A DNA stretch of 64,000 bases. Source: Myxococcota bacterium (GTDB lineage Bacteria; Myxococcota_A; UBA9160; SMWR01). The stretch covers positions 186,001-250,000 of the forward strand of contig JBCCEW010000003.1 of assembly GCA_039030075.1 (NCBI GenBank), read 5' to 3'. The notes beneath the pieces were generated by a model. The model saw nothing but the letters and a program-made list of their open reading frames with translations. It was not told where the DNA came from and did no database searches. The position numbers and the translations under genes were made by a program. Positions 36,458-46,175 of the stretch are shown in pieces (positions within the stretch are counted from its first letter, which is position 1; each line of letters starts with the position of its first letter).

Positions 36458-37501
36458 CTAGGGCGGCGTCGGCGGGATGGGGTCGGGAGCTTCACCGGGC
36501 AAGCCTTCCCGGATTGCCCGCGAGAAGTCGGCGTCGTCGGGCAGCGCCTGGGCCCTGGCGGTGATGGCGCTCCGCTCTCGGAGCGTTTCGAAGGGCAACC
36601 CGGTGTGGATCAAGCCGCGCTCGTAACCGAGTTCGTCGAGGTGCCCGTTCAACAGGATCCGCCAGTTCCACGGATCCCCAGGCGTGACGGCACGTACGTG
36701 GTCCCAACTCGCCGTGGTGCAGTTGCGCGTGGCCGCATTGTACCAGCGCGGCGCGTCGGCGAGCTCGTTCAACTCGGTCAGGTACTCGAGCAGGAGCCCC
36801 TTCGCGGTTTCGTGTTCGATCTTCAGCGGGTAGAGGTACACGTCCTCGCCGCGACCGTGGGTGCGCAGACGCACGAGATCGCGTTCGTCGGCAGCGACGT
36901 AGTGCAGTTCGAAGCGGCGGAAGAAGCTCTCGATCGCCGAGTACTCCTCGTGCGCCTGTTTGCGCACCTCGATCGAGATGGCGAGGGGCGGCGCGTTCTC
37001 GAAACGCCAGCTCGCGATCATGTGCGCGATCCAACGCGGACCCCAGTAGGAGAGGAAGAGGTCCATGCCCTGGAGCTGGGACCAGCGGTAGTGGCGGGTC
37101 TCCCAACGCTCGTCGAAGTCCTCGGGCGTGCGGTACTCGAAACAGCGCACGTTCTCGACGGTGATCTCGTCGCCCTGCAGGCGCGCGCGGGGTGTGCGCG
37201 AGAGAGGCGCCTCCCAGTTGCGGTCGCTGCGCGGACGCAGAGTCGTCCACCAGAAATAGACGCCGCCGCTGAGCAGCGCGGCGCCGGCCACGCCGTAGAT
37301 CAGCGGCCGCACCCAGAGGAGCAGCGCGAGGGCGGTCGCCGCGTAGACGAGGGCCATCAAGCGCCCGGGGAGGCGAGAGGAAGGGCCGTCGATCCACAAG
37401 GCGGCGCTCGCCCAGGCGATCAAACCGAGCAGCAAGGGCACGGCGACGAGGAACCCGATTCCCACGCCGAGGACACCAGCACATCCGATCGCCGGGCGCA
37501 C
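36458..37501 (-). CDS. Membrane protein with Lnb-like/DUF4105 periplasmic domain
   Basis: A 347-residue protein. Three hydrophobic stretches near the N-terminus (about residues 8-38, 48-65 and 68-86) anchor it. The rest is a DUF4105-like domain with the family's NCTT motif (ATRNCTTASWDHV near residue 270), a conserved Cys often compared with a papain-like/NlpC active site, and RWYNA before it. Function is not established; such proteins occur beside envelope lipid or peptidoglycan genes. GTG start. It is co-directional with the NlpC/P60-like gene and diverges from TraB/GumN. Confidence 0.78.
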   Translation of the reverse strand: MRPAIGCAGVLGVGIGFLVAVPLLLGLIAWASAALWIDGPSSRLPGRLMALVYAATALALLLWVRPLIYGVAGAALLSGGVYFWWTTLRPRSDRNWEAPLSRTPRARLQGDEITVENVRCFEYRTPEDFDERWETRHYRWSQLQGMDLFLSYWGPRWIAHMIASWRFENAPPLAISIEVRKQAHEEYSAIESFFRRFELHYVAADERDLVRLRTHGRGEDVYLYPLKIEHETAKGLLLEYLTELNELADAPRWYNAATRNCTTASWDHVRAVTPGDPWNWRILLNGHLDELGYERGLIHTGLPFETLRERSAITARAQALPDDADFSRAIREGLPGEAPDPIPPTPP

Positions 37502-37550
37502 CCGAGGCCAGCCCCGCAGCTTCCGAGAATCGGTCTATGCTCGGGGGGAA

Positions 37551-38555
37551 GTGCGGCGCTTTCCCCTCCTGCTCGCGGCCCTGCTCGGTCTGGTCCTCCC
37601 CGTGGCGTGCGCCACGGAGAGCGCGCCGGCGCCGCCCATCGAGACGCCGATCCTCGACGTCGAGCTGCCCGAGCCGTGGATCGACTTCCCGGCCGCCCCG
37701 GGTGGCACCTACGCGCCCGGGACGCCCGCGCGGCCAGGTCTCTGGCGCGCCGAAGGAGACCGCGGCTCCTTCTTCCTGTTCGGATCGATCCACTTCGGCA
37801 ACGAGGACCTCGCCTTCGGCCCGCTCGTCGAAGAGGCCTATGCGCGTTCGGACGAGGTCGTGATGGAGATCGATCTCTCGAAGGTGGATCCGGAGCAGAC
37901 CCTGCTGTTGGCGGAGCAGTACGGAACCCTCGAACCGCCGGCGACGCTGGAGAGCGTGCTCACGCCCGAGACCTGGGCGCTCGTCGAGGCGCGCTTCGCC
38001 GAGGCGGGCCAGCCCGTCGAAGCGGTCCAGGGCATGCAGCCCTGGTGGCTCGGCTTCGCGTTGGTCCAGGGTGCCTACCTTTCAGCCGGCCTGATCCCGG
38101 AGCAGGGCATCGACCGCCAGATCGACGACCGGGCTCGGGGGGGCGCGGGCCCCGACGCGGCCTCGGATCCGAAGCCGGTAATCGGGCTCGAGACCCTCGA
38201 ATCCCAGCTGCAGACCCTCGCCGACCTGCCGATCCCGGTCCAGGATCGACTGCTGCGCGATGCGCTCGACCCGGACCCGGATCGTGCGGCGGACCCGGCC
38301 CAGCTGGTGCGTTCCTGGCAGAGCGGGGACACCGACGCACTGACCGATCTGCTCGACCCGCAAGATCCGGAACTCGCCACCTTCTACGAGCACGTCATCT
38401 ACAAGCGCAACGAACAGATGGCGCGTCGACTCGAAGACCTGGCCCAGGACGGCAAGCTGCGGTTCGTCGTGGTCGGGCTGCTCCACCTGGTTGGGGAGCG
38501 CGGGATCCCGGCGCTGCTCTCGGGCCGAGGCTACGCGGTCTCGCGGATCGAGTAG
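37551..38555 (+). CDS. TraB/GumN-family protein
   Basis: A 334-residue exported protein with a signal peptide ending near Cys20 (LVLPVACATE), likely a lipoprotein. TraB-family motifs are visible: FLFGSIHFGN near residue 75, DEVVMEID, PVIGLETLESQL and FVVVGLLHLVGERGIPALL, the last holding the conserved His. The fold is related to Tiki-type metalloproteases; activity in bacteria is not settled. GTG start with GGGGGGAA just upstream. It diverges from the DUF4105 gene and may share its envelope-stress or modification context. Confidence 0.88.
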   Translation: MRRFPLLLAALLGLVLPVACATESAPAPPIETPILDVELPEPWIDFPAAPGGTYAPGTPARPGLWRAEGDRGSFFLFGSIHFGNEDLAFGPLVEEAYARSDEVVMEIDLSKVDPEQTLLLAEQYGTLEPPATLESVLTPETWALVEARFAEAGQPVEAVQGMQPWWLGFALVQGAYLSAGLIPEQGIDRQIDDRARGGAGPDAASDPKPVIGLETLESQLQTLADLPIPVQDRLLRDALDPDPDRAADPAQLVRSWQSGDTDALTDLLDPQDPELATFYEHVIYKRNEQMARRLEDLAQDGKLRFVVVGLLHLVGERGIPALLSGRGYAVSRIE

Positions 38556-38562
38556 CGCGGGG

Positions 38563-38582
38563 CACCGAGTGCGCCCGGTGCA
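38563..38582 (+). terminator. Hairpin after the TraB/GumN gene
   Basis: GCACCG, an 8-nt loop and CGGTGC form a 6-bp stem ending before ATT, eight bases after the stop codon. Weak, since there is only a short T-run. Confidence 0.3.
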
Positions 38583-38620
38583 TTGAGTCCGCCCGCCGAG
38601 CCTCCTAGGCTTCGGGTTCG

Positions 38621-39742
38621 ATGTCGAAGCACGTGGGCATTCTCACCAGCGGCGGCGATTGCCCGGGTCTCAACGCCGCGATCCGTGGCTTCGGCAAAGC
38701 GGCGATCCAACAGCACGGGATGGAAGTGTTGGGCTTCCTCGACGGCTTCCGCGGCCTCGTGCGCGATCGCACCCTGAAGCTCGACCTCACCTCGCTGTCG
38801 GGCATCCTGACCGACGGCGGCACGATCCTCGGCACCAGCCGCGACAAGCCCCACAAGATGGCCGTGGGCGAACGCGTGCTCGACATGACCGATGCGGTCG
38901 TCGAGACCTACCGCCGCCACCGCCTCGACTGCCTGGTCTGCCTCGGCGGCGGTGGCACCCAGAAGAACGCCCTGCGCCTGGCAAAGGCCGGACTCAACGT
39001 CGTGACGTTGCCGAAGACGATCGACAACGACGTGTCGGGCACCGACATCACCTTCGGCTTCGACACCGCGCGCCAGATCGCCACCGAGGCCATCGATCGC
39101 CTCCACTCCACGGCGACCAGCCACAACCGCATCATCGTCGTCGAGATCATGGGACACCGCGCGGGCTGGCTGACCCTCGGCGCCGGCGTCGCGGGCGGCG
39201 CCGACGTAATCCTGATCCCCGAGATTCCCTACGACATCGACGCCGTCGCCGACGCCATCAGCGCGCGCAGCCGCACGGGGAAACACTTCAGCATCGTGGC
39301 GGTGGCCGAGGGAGCGATGAGCCGGGTGCAGCAGGAACAGGTGCAGTCCCTGCTCGAGCAGCGTGAGTCTGCGCGCACGAAGGAAGAACGGCGCGCCTTC
39401 TCGGCCCAGCTCGACGAGTTCCACGACCGCCACACCGACCATACCCTCGAACTCACCGAGGCCCTGGAGGCGCGCACCGGCCAGGAGTCGCGCTTGACGA
39501 TCCTCGGCCACCTGGTGCGCGGCGGAACCCCGTCGGCCTACGACCGGCTGCTGTCGACCCGGCTCGGCACCGCCGCCGCAGACCTCGTCGCGCGTGGAGA
39601 GGCCGGCGTGATGACCGCCGTGCGCGGCGAGGAGACCGTCGCGGTACCCCTGTCCGAAGTAGCCGGCAAGAAGAAGCTGGTGCCGGTCGACCACCCGTGG
39701 CTCGAAGCCGCGCGGCGCGTCGACACGTGCTTCGGGGAATGA
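38621..39742 (+). CDS. 6-phosphofructokinase (ATP- or PPi-dependent)
   Basis: A 373-residue phosphofructokinase converting fructose 6-phosphate to the 1,6-bisphosphate. The N-terminal phosphate loop is [11 protein letters not shown] (9-19). The donor-specificity motif reads GGGGT (109-113), where ATP enzymes usually have GGDGS/T, and the catalytic loop is PKTIDND (131-137), with the Lys typical of PPi-type enzymes rather than [16 protein letters not shown] and the fructose-6-phosphate site [14 protein letters not shown] are intact. Donor use is therefore ambiguous. It precedes the sulfotransferase gene by 21 bases. No clear SD is seen. Confidence 0.93.
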   Translation: MSKHVGILTSGGDCPGLNAAIRGFGKAAIQQHGMEVLGFLDGFRGLVRDRTLKLDLTSLSGILTDGGTILGTSRDKPHKMAVGERVLDMTDAVVETYRRHRLDCLVCLGGGGTQKNALRLAKAGLNVVTLPKTIDNDVSGTDITFGFDTARQIATEAIDRLHSTATSHNRIIVVEIMGHRAGWLTLGAGVAGGADVILIPEIPYDIDAVADAISARSRTGKHFSIVAVAEGAMSRVQQEQVQSLLEQRESARTKEERRAFSAQLDEFHDRHTDHTLELTEALEARTGQESRLTILGHLVRGGTPSAYDRLLSTRLGTAAADLVARGEAGVMTAVRGEETVAVPLSEVAGKKKLVPVDHPWLEAARRVDTCFGE

Positions 39743-39763
39743 GCGTGCAGAGGGAGGTCACCC

Positions 39764-41038
39764 GTGTCGGCTCCTGACGTCACGTTCCGCGATGCCGGGC
39801 TGCAGCCGCGCGTCCTGCGCGCCTGGAACCGCGTCGGCGCTCGGCTGCGTCGCATGGGTTGGGATCTGCCCCGGCTCACGCCCGAGTCGATCGTGGGCGC
39901 GGCGCGCAGCCAGGCCCGCCTCGACGACTTCGGCGACGACGGCTGGCGCGAGCCCCTCGACGTCCTCTGCGACTCGATCGAGCGCGAAGCCCAGCTCAGC
40001 AGCTTCGGACGCATCGCGCTTCGGGGACTCCTCGTCGGCAGCCTGGCCTCGCGGCTGCGCCTGATCGACTGGGCGAAGCATCACCCCGAAGTGCGCGAGG
40101 AGCGCATCGAACGTCCCTGGGTCGTCGTCGGGCTCCCGCGAACGGGGACGACCCTGCTCTCGCTCCTGCTCGGACTGGACCCGGAGATGCGTCCGCTCCT
40201 GCAGTGGGAAGCGTCGGAGCCGGTGCCGCCGCCGGACCTGGCCACCCACGCGGAAGACCCGCGGATCGCAGAATCCGCGAAGCGCTTCGGCCAGCTCGAG
40301 AACCTCAACCCGGCCGTGCGCGCCATGCATCCCTTCGGTGCCACGCTCGCCACCGAGTGCGTGACGCTCTTCAATTTCGAGCTGCGCTCCCTCGCGCTCG
40401 AAACCCAGGCCCACATGCCGTCCTACGGGCGTTGGTTGGAAGGGGCGTCGATGGCGGGCGCCTACGACCTCCACAAGCTGGCGCTCCAGGTGTTGCAGTC
40501 GCGCTATCCGACGGGGGCCTGGTCGCTGAAGACGCCCCAGCACCTCTGGCATCTCGAAGACCTGCGACGCACCTACCCCGACGCCCGTATCGTCTGGACC
40601 CACCGCGACCCGTTGAAGGTCGTCCCGTCGGTCGCGAGCTTGAACACCGCGCTGCAACGCGCGAACTCGGACCACACGGATCCGCTCGCCGTCGGTCGCG
40701 AGTGGGATCGCAAGCTCCACCTCGCGGTCTCGCGCGGGATGGCCTTCGATGCCGCCCAGACCGAACGCGACTGGTGTCAGCACCTCCAGTACGCCGACTT
40801 CGTCGCGAACCCGGTGGAGTCGGTCGACCGGCTCTACACCGCCTTCGGCACGCAGGTGAGCCCGCTCCACCGAAGACGCATGGAGGCGTGGATGCGCGAG
40901 CGACCGCAGGACGTGCACGGACGCCACCGCTACGACGGCCGCGACTTCGGTCTCGACCGCGACGGGCTGCGCGAACGCTACGCCGCCTACCAGGAGCGCT
41001 TCGCGATCCCCGAGGAGCGCGAGAGCCGCGTGCGCTAG
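39764..41038 (+). CDS. Sulfotransferase family protein
   Basis: A 424-residue protein of the Sulfotransfer_3-like group. The 5'-phosphosulfate loop of PAPS binding is VGLPRTGTT (122-130). The 3'-phosphate region is RIVWTHRDPLKVVPSVASL near residue 290. LKTPQHLWHLEDLRRTYPDA is typical of the family. It would transfer sulfate from PAPS to an alcohol or lipid. GTG start with AGGGAGG upstream. It follows the phosphofructokinase in the same direction. The chromosomal sulfite-reductase operon shows active sulfur assimilation, but no PAPS synthesis gene is in the window. Confidence 0.85.
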   Translation: MSAPDVTFRDAGLQPRVLRAWNRVGARLRRMGWDLPRLTPESIVGAARSQARLDDFGDDGWREPLDVLCDSIEREAQLSSFGRIALRGLLVGSLASRLRLIDWAKHHPEVREERIERPWVVVGLPRTGTTLLSLLLGLDPEMRPLLQWEASEPVPPPDLATHAEDPRIAESAKRFGQLENLNPAVRAMHPFGATLATECVTLFNFELRSLALETQAHMPSYGRWLEGASMAGAYDLHKLALQVLQSRYPTGAWSLKTPQHLWHLEDLRRTYPDARIVWTHRDPLKVVPSVASLNTALQRANSDHTDPLAVGREWDRKLHLAVSRGMAFDAAQTERDWCQHLQYADFVANPVESVDRLYTAFGTQVSPLHRRRMEAWMRERPQDVHGRHRYDGRDFGLDRDGLRERYAAYQERFAIPEERESRVR

Positions 41039-41688
41039 CGCGCCGGGTGACGCGCGCGTCGCCAGCCGAACGCCAGCAACCCCAGACCCACGAGCGCCGC
41101 GGTGCCCGGCTCGGGAATCACCTCGACCGACACCGACTGGGGCGAGTGCTTCCCCGGGATCGGGAACGCGAAGACCCCACCGTCCTCGAACCAGAACACA
41201 CGCGGGTCCGCGTTTCCGAGGAGCAGGGTCAGCGCCACGCAGCTCGCGACCGGCGGTCCGGTCCAATAGGTGCAGTCGGTCTCGACCGAAGAGCCCGGAT
41301 CGCTCGGGCCGCGGTCGAAGGCTTCGAAGAGGATCGAGGCGTTCGGCCCCGCGTTCGGGTCGACCCCGATGCGTCCGGCCCCAGTGGCTGCGTCGTAGAG
41401 CAGGAAGAGGGCGTCGGCGCTGGCGGTGACGTAGTCGATGTGGGGTCCGGTGGGGCTCGTGCCGACCTGCAGGGTCGGGCTGGGAATCGCATAGGCCTGC
41501 TCGCCGGCCGCCGCGAGATCGACGTCGACGTCGAAACTCGTCCAGGCGCCGAGGGCCTGCCCCGACGCGGCGTCGATCAGGGCGTCGCTGGTCGACCACT
41601 GGACCCGCACGGGCGTCGCGGCTGCGGGCAGGGCGAGCAGCGCTCCGGCGAGCGCCCACGGGAACGCGAATCGGAAAATGCGCGGCAT
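41035..41688 (-). CDS. PEP-CTERM sorting-domain protein
   Basis: A 217-residue exported protein. Signal peptide FAFPWALAGALLALPAAA; C-terminal VIPEPGTAALVGLGLLAFGWRRARHPAR is a canonical PEP-CTERM signal of PEP motif, hydrophobic helix and basic tail. The mature part is a beta-rich domain with SFDVDVDLAAAGEQAYAIPSP and two Cys (ETDCTYWTG and ASCVAL). It is probably processed by an exosortase and displayed outside. GGAGGT lies before the ATG at 41688. Stop overlaps the sulfotransferase stop by 4 bp. Confidence 0.87.
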   Translation of the reverse strand: MPRIFRFAFPWALAGALLALPAAATPVRVQWSTSDALIDAASGQALGAWTSFDVDVDLAAAGEQAYAIPSPTLQVGTSPTGPHIDYVTASADALFLLYDAATGAGRIGVDPNAGPNASILFEAFDRGPSDPGSSVETDCTYWTGPPVASCVALTLLLGNADPRVFWFEDGGVFAFPIPGKHSPQSVSVEVIPEPGTAALVGLGLLAFGWRRARHPAR

Positions 41689-41815
41689 CGGACCTCCGGC
41701 CCTTCCCAGCCGGGCCATCCTACACCGCGCCGGACCCTGCGCGCAGAGCCGCAGTCAGTTCCCCGACTCCCTGATCCCGGACTCCCCGATTCCCCGCTGC
41801 CCCGGCGGAGGCTGG

Positions 41816-42919
41816 CTAGGCGACCTCGGCCGCGAGCAGCCGCCCGAGCTTGCGGAGCTGGGGCGTCCCGCCGCCGAGGGTGAGCTCGATCTGACGGGCC
41901 CACAGGAAATAGCGGTGCAGCGGGTACTCGCGGTCGACCCCGACTCCACCGTGGAGGTGGGCCGCCGCGTGGACGACCCGCTTCGCCCCCTCGGCGCACC
42001 AGAACTTCGCCACCGCCACCTGCTTCGCGGCGTCGAGACCCGCCGAGATCCGCCAGGCCGCCTGCCAGGTGGTCAGCCGGATCCCCTCGGTGTCGATGTA
42101 GGCGTCGGCGGCACGGTGTCCCACCGCTTGGAACATCGCGATGGGCTGGTCGAACTGCTTGCGGGTCTTCACGTAGTCCGAGGTGAGTTCGAGCGAGGCC
42201 TGACAGAGTCCGAGCGACTGGAGACAGAGCGCCGCCGTGGCCCGCTCTTCGAGCCAGGCGATCACGTCGTCGCCGGCACCGATGCCGCCGAGCACGGCGT
42301 CCTCACCAACGCGCACGCCCGCGAGGGTGAGCACCGACTCGGGCGAACCGGTGGTGGTGTCGAGCGGGTCGAGCGAAACGCCCGCGGCCTGGGTCTCCAC
42401 CAGGAACACGGTCGTACGACCGTCGACCTCGGCGGGAACCAGCACGAGGTCGGCGATCGCGGCCGCCGGGACGCACAGCTTCTTCCCGTTCAGCGTGAAT
42501 CCGTCGCCCTGACGCGCCGCCGTGGTCGGCGCATCGGCCACGAGCGCCGCGGTCAGCTTCACCTGGCCCTGGGCCAGCTTCGGCAGCCAGGCCTGGCACT
42601 GGGTGTCGGTGCCGAACTGGGCCAGCGGCAGGGCGCCGAGCACCACCGTCTCGTAGAACGGAATGGGCGCGGTGAAGCGCCCCATCTGCTCGAGGATCGC
42701 GGACAGCTCCAGGAAGCCGAGCCCCGCGCCGCCATGGGCCTCGGGAACGGCAATGCCCAGCAGCCCGGCCTCGGCGACGGCGTCCCAGAGCTTCGCGTCG
42801 AAGCGCGGGCCATCGCTGTGCTCGACTTCGCGCTGCCGCTCGTTCGTCGACTGGTCCTGCAGGATCTGACGGGCGAGTTCGCCGATCGCCTGCTGTTCTT
42901 CGGAAAGAGAGAAGTCCAT
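41816..42919 (-). CDS. Acyl-CoA dehydrogenase, partner subunit (second pair)
   Basis: A 367-residue ACAD starting MDFSLSEEQQ. It resembles the subunit at 758-1837: both lack the SEPGxGSD flavin loop in the middle domain, and both carry KTRKQFDQPIAMFQAV / KTREQFGTPIAQFQGV and HLHGGVGVDREYPLHRYFLWAR-type C-terminal blocks. It likely forms a heteromer with the product of the gene upstream. It starts 19 bases after that gene's stop. Such pairs are known from steroid side-chain degradation; the substrate here is unknown. Confidence 0.9.
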   Translation of the reverse strand: MDFSLSEEQQAIGELARQILQDQSTNERQREVEHSDGPRFDAKLWDAVAEAGLLGIAVPEAHGGAGLGFLELSAILEQMGRFTAPIPFYETVVLGALPLAQFGTDTQCQAWLPKLAQGQVKLTAALVADAPTTAARQGDGFTLNGKKLCVPAAAIADLVLVPAEVDGRTTVFLVETQAAGVSLDPLDTTTGSPESVLTLAGVRVGEDAVLGGIGAGDDVIAWLEERATAALCLQSLGLCQASLELTSDYVKTRKQFDQPIAMFQAVGHRAADAYIDTEGIRLTTWQAAWRISAGLDAAKQVAVAKFWCAEGAKRVVHAAAHLHGGVGVDREYPLHRYFLWARQIELTLGGGTPQLRKLGRLLAAEVA

Positions 42920-42938
42920 GGGGATCTCCGGCCGCGCG

Positions 42939-44120
<1,182 letters not shown>

Positions 44121-44149
44121 GGGCACCTCGGGCCGTAGCGGCCGGCGAT

Positions 44150-44163
44150 TGAAACGTGTTCTA
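44150..44163. promoter_or_regulatory. KstR-box-like palindrome TGAAACGTGTTCTA
   Basis: The sequence fits TnnAACnnGTTnnA exactly. This is the consensus recognised by KstR, the TetR repressor of mycobacterial sterol-catabolism genes. It lies in the 100-bp gap between the divergent ACAD pair and thioesterase. No kstR homologue is in the window, so the binding protein is unknown. Confidence 0.5.
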
Positions 44164-44220
44164 TTCTGGCCCGTCCGCCGGGATTCGTCGAGAAAAAGCC
44201 GCGCCCCGCGGTATCGGGCC

Positions 44221-45036
44221 ATGTCGGAAACCTATCCGCCGAAGCACCACCTGCTGCGCGATCTCGACCTGCGATTCGTTCGCAGCGACGCGACCTTTCG
44301 CGTCTTCGCTGCGGGCGACGCGGCACTCCACAACCGGGCCGGCTCGCTCAGCGCGAGTGCCCTGGGGACCGTCGTGGACATCCTCGGCGGCAACCTGTCG
44401 CTGCGCACGGTGGCCCCGGACTGGTGCCTGACCTCTTCGCTCGGGGTGCATCTGTTGCGCCCGCTGACCGGCGACTATCAGGTGGAGGGCGTTGCGCTGC
44501 GCGCCGGCAAGACCAGTGTCGTCGCCGAGATCCGCGCCAACGAGAGCGCCGATCCGGATGCGTCGCCGGCGCTGCTCGCCCACACGGGCTTCTCGCGCAT
44601 CCCGCGCCGACACGACACGCCCCACTTCTCCGAGAACGACGATGCCGAGTTCCGTTTCGAGGGAAACAGCGCGGTCTCCGACGAACCCTTCTTCACAAGA
44701 CTCGGCATTCGGACCGTCGAACCCGGCACGGTCGAGATGCCGGTCGTCCCCTATGTCCGCAACAGCGTCGGCGCGGTGCAGGGGGGTGCGTCGATCGCGA
44801 TGGTGGATGCCGCTGCCGAGTCGATCGCCGCGGATCGCATGGAAGCCGACGTCGTCACCACCGATCTGCAGATTCACTACCTCGCCACCGGCCGCGATGG
44901 TCCGATGCGCAGCCGGACCGAGTGGCTCGGCGGAAACGCAACCGATGCGCGACTCCGCGTCGAACTCCTCGATGTGGGTCGAGAAGACCGTCTCGTCTCG
45001 GTGTCGAACGTGCGGCTGGGTCGCCTGGCGGGCTGA
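44221..45036 (+). CDS. Double-hotdog acyl-CoA thioesterase-like protein
   Basis: A 271-residue protein with two tandem hotdog-like halves: roughly residues 1-125 (LGTVVDILGGNLSLRTVAPDWCLTSSLGVHLLRP) and 140-271 (SVGAVQGGASIAMVDAAAESIAADRMEADVVTTDLQIHYLATGRDGP). The second half has the PaaI/thioesterase-superfamily signature GAVQGGASIAMVDAA. These enzymes hydrolyse acyl-CoA or act as dehydratases. It diverges from the ACAD pair and may share the palindrome at 44150-44163. The first half lacks an obvious catalytic motif. Confidence 0.8.
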   Translation: MSETYPPKHHLLRDLDLRFVRSDATFRVFAAGDAALHNRAGSLSASALGTVVDILGGNLSLRTVAPDWCLTSSLGVHLLRPLTGDYQVEGVALRAGKTSVVAEIRANESADPDASPALLAHTGFSRIPRRHDTPHFSENDDAEFRFEGNSAVSDEPFFTRLGIRTVEPGTVEMPVVPYVRNSVGAVQGGASIAMVDAAAESIAADRMEADVVTTDLQIHYLATGRDGPMRSRTEWLGGNATDARLRVELLDVGREDRLVSVSNVRLGRLAG

Positions 45037-45043
45037 AGCCCGT

Positions 45044-45062
45044 TCGCCGTTTTTGGCGGCGA
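45044..45062 (+). terminator. Hairpin after the thioesterase gene
   Basis: TCGCCG, loop TTTTTGG and CGGCGA form a 6-bp stem just downstream of the stop at 45036. A second palindrome, CGCGA-GT-TCGCG (45082-45093), lies further on and might be an operator for the next gene. Confidence 0.25.
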
Positions 45063-45126
45063 TCGGCACGCGGGAGTTGTACGCGAGTTCGCGGTCTGGG
45101 AGACTGCGCGCGTCCGGAGAGTTGTC

Positions 45127-46092
45127 CTGAGTCGAATCTACGATGCGCTGAACCGGGCCGAAGAAAAACGCGGCCAGAAGCAGCAAGAAACCCCTCGCGA
45201 GAGCCCCGCCCCGCCCGTCGCACAGAGCGATCGGTTTCGGGTGGTTTCGCTGGTGAGCCCGAAAGGCGGCGTCGGCAAGAGCACCCTCGCCGCGAACCTC
45301 GCGGTCTATCTCCGCGCCGCAGAGCGCGAGCTGCCGATCCTGACCTTCTCCCTCGACGACGATCCCTTCCTGGAGGAGATGCTCGCCGAGGAGCCCGCGT
45401 CCACCGAAGCCGACGACGTCGGAGCGGCCCTCGCCGCCGAGTCCTTCGCGAAGGCCGTTCGTCCGGGGCGTTTCGGGGTGCACTTCGTGCGGAGCGCCCC
45501 GCAGCTCGGCGATGACGAGGGTCCCCCTCAGGCCGGCCGCTTGCGACGGATCCTGCGCGCCTCGGGTGTGCGGGGGCTGGTTGTGATCGACACGAAGAGC
45601 GACCTGGACGGCTGGACCCAGCACGCGTTGGCCGCCGCCGACCTGACCGTGGTGCCCGTGAAGGACCAAGCGTCCCTGCGCGGCGCGGTTCGGGTGTTCG
45701 AAACACTCGAAGGCTGGGGCCGACCCCGCACACGCGCGCGTGTCGTGATCTCTCTCGTCGACGGACGCATCCAGTTCCCGAACGGCGGGGAGGCCTCGAT
45801 GCAACACGTCCTGCGCTCGGGGCTCGCGCGGGCGGGGCTCCCCGTGTTCGACAGCTTCGTGTCGCGCTCGCCGAAGGTCGAGGCGCTCGCGACCAACCCC
45901 GACGGCGCCACGACCTCGATCCTCGAAGGCGCCGCGGGCTCGGTGGTCGATGGTCAGCTCCGCGCGCTCGCCCGAGAGCTGCGCCAGCGACTCGACGCCC
46001 TCGATCCCGAGCCGGTCCCGACGCCCGAGGTCCGACCTCCCGGCGCCGGCGCACCGCGCCGACCGAGCGGCTGGCGCAGTACGACTCCCTGA
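45127..46092 (+). CDS. ParA/MinD-like P-loop ATPase with probable CTG start
   Basis: A 321-residue ATPase. The deviant Walker A motif is KGGVGKST (46-53), followed by AANLAVYL; a second acidic segment is LVVIDTKSDLDGW. Upstream of the first ATG/GTG-type codon (45241) the frame stays open and encodes SRIYDALNRAEEKRGQ, the N-terminal signature of polysaccharide-export ATPases/BY-kinases. A GGAGAG sits six bases before the in-frame CTG at 45127, which is taken as the start. No C-terminal Tyr cluster is seen. It may position a membrane or envelope complex, or serve polysaccharide export. Confidence 0.75.
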   Translation: MSRIYDALNRAEEKRGQKQQETPRESPAPPVAQSDRFRVVSLVSPKGGVGKSTLAANLAVYLRAAERELPILTFSLDDDPFLEEMLAEEPASTEADDVGAALAAESFAKAVRPGRFGVHFVRSAPQLGDDEGPPQAGRLRRILRASGVRGLVVIDTKSDLDGWTQHALAAADLTVVPVKDQASLRGAVRVFETLEGWGRPRTRARVVISLVDGRIQFPNGGEASMQHVLRSGLARAGLPVFDSFVSRSPKVEALATNPDGATTSILEGAAGSVVDGQLRALARELRQRLDALDPEPVPTPEVRPPGAGAPRRPSGWRSTTP

Positions 46093-46126
46093 ACGCCCGA
46101 GCTGTCTTCCGGTCGCGATGAGAAGC

Positions 46127-46151
46127 CCCCTGCGGCGTGGCTGCCGCGGGG
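46127..46151 (+). terminator. GC-rich hairpin between the ParA-like gene and serS
   Basis: CCCC and GCGGC (46127-46136) pair with GCCGC and GGGG (46143-46151) around a 6-nt loop, with one bulged T. There is no T-run; it is probably a weak terminator, 34 bases after the stop. Confidence 0.35.
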
Positions 46152-46175
46152 TGCGTGTGCTTCCCTTGGCGCCCC

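Noticed and set aside
45127-46092. BY-kinase (tyrosine kinase) for the ParA-like gene
   Set aside because: The N-terminal motif fits, but there is no Walker A' block or C-terminal Tyr cluster, so only a ParA-like ATPase is claimed.
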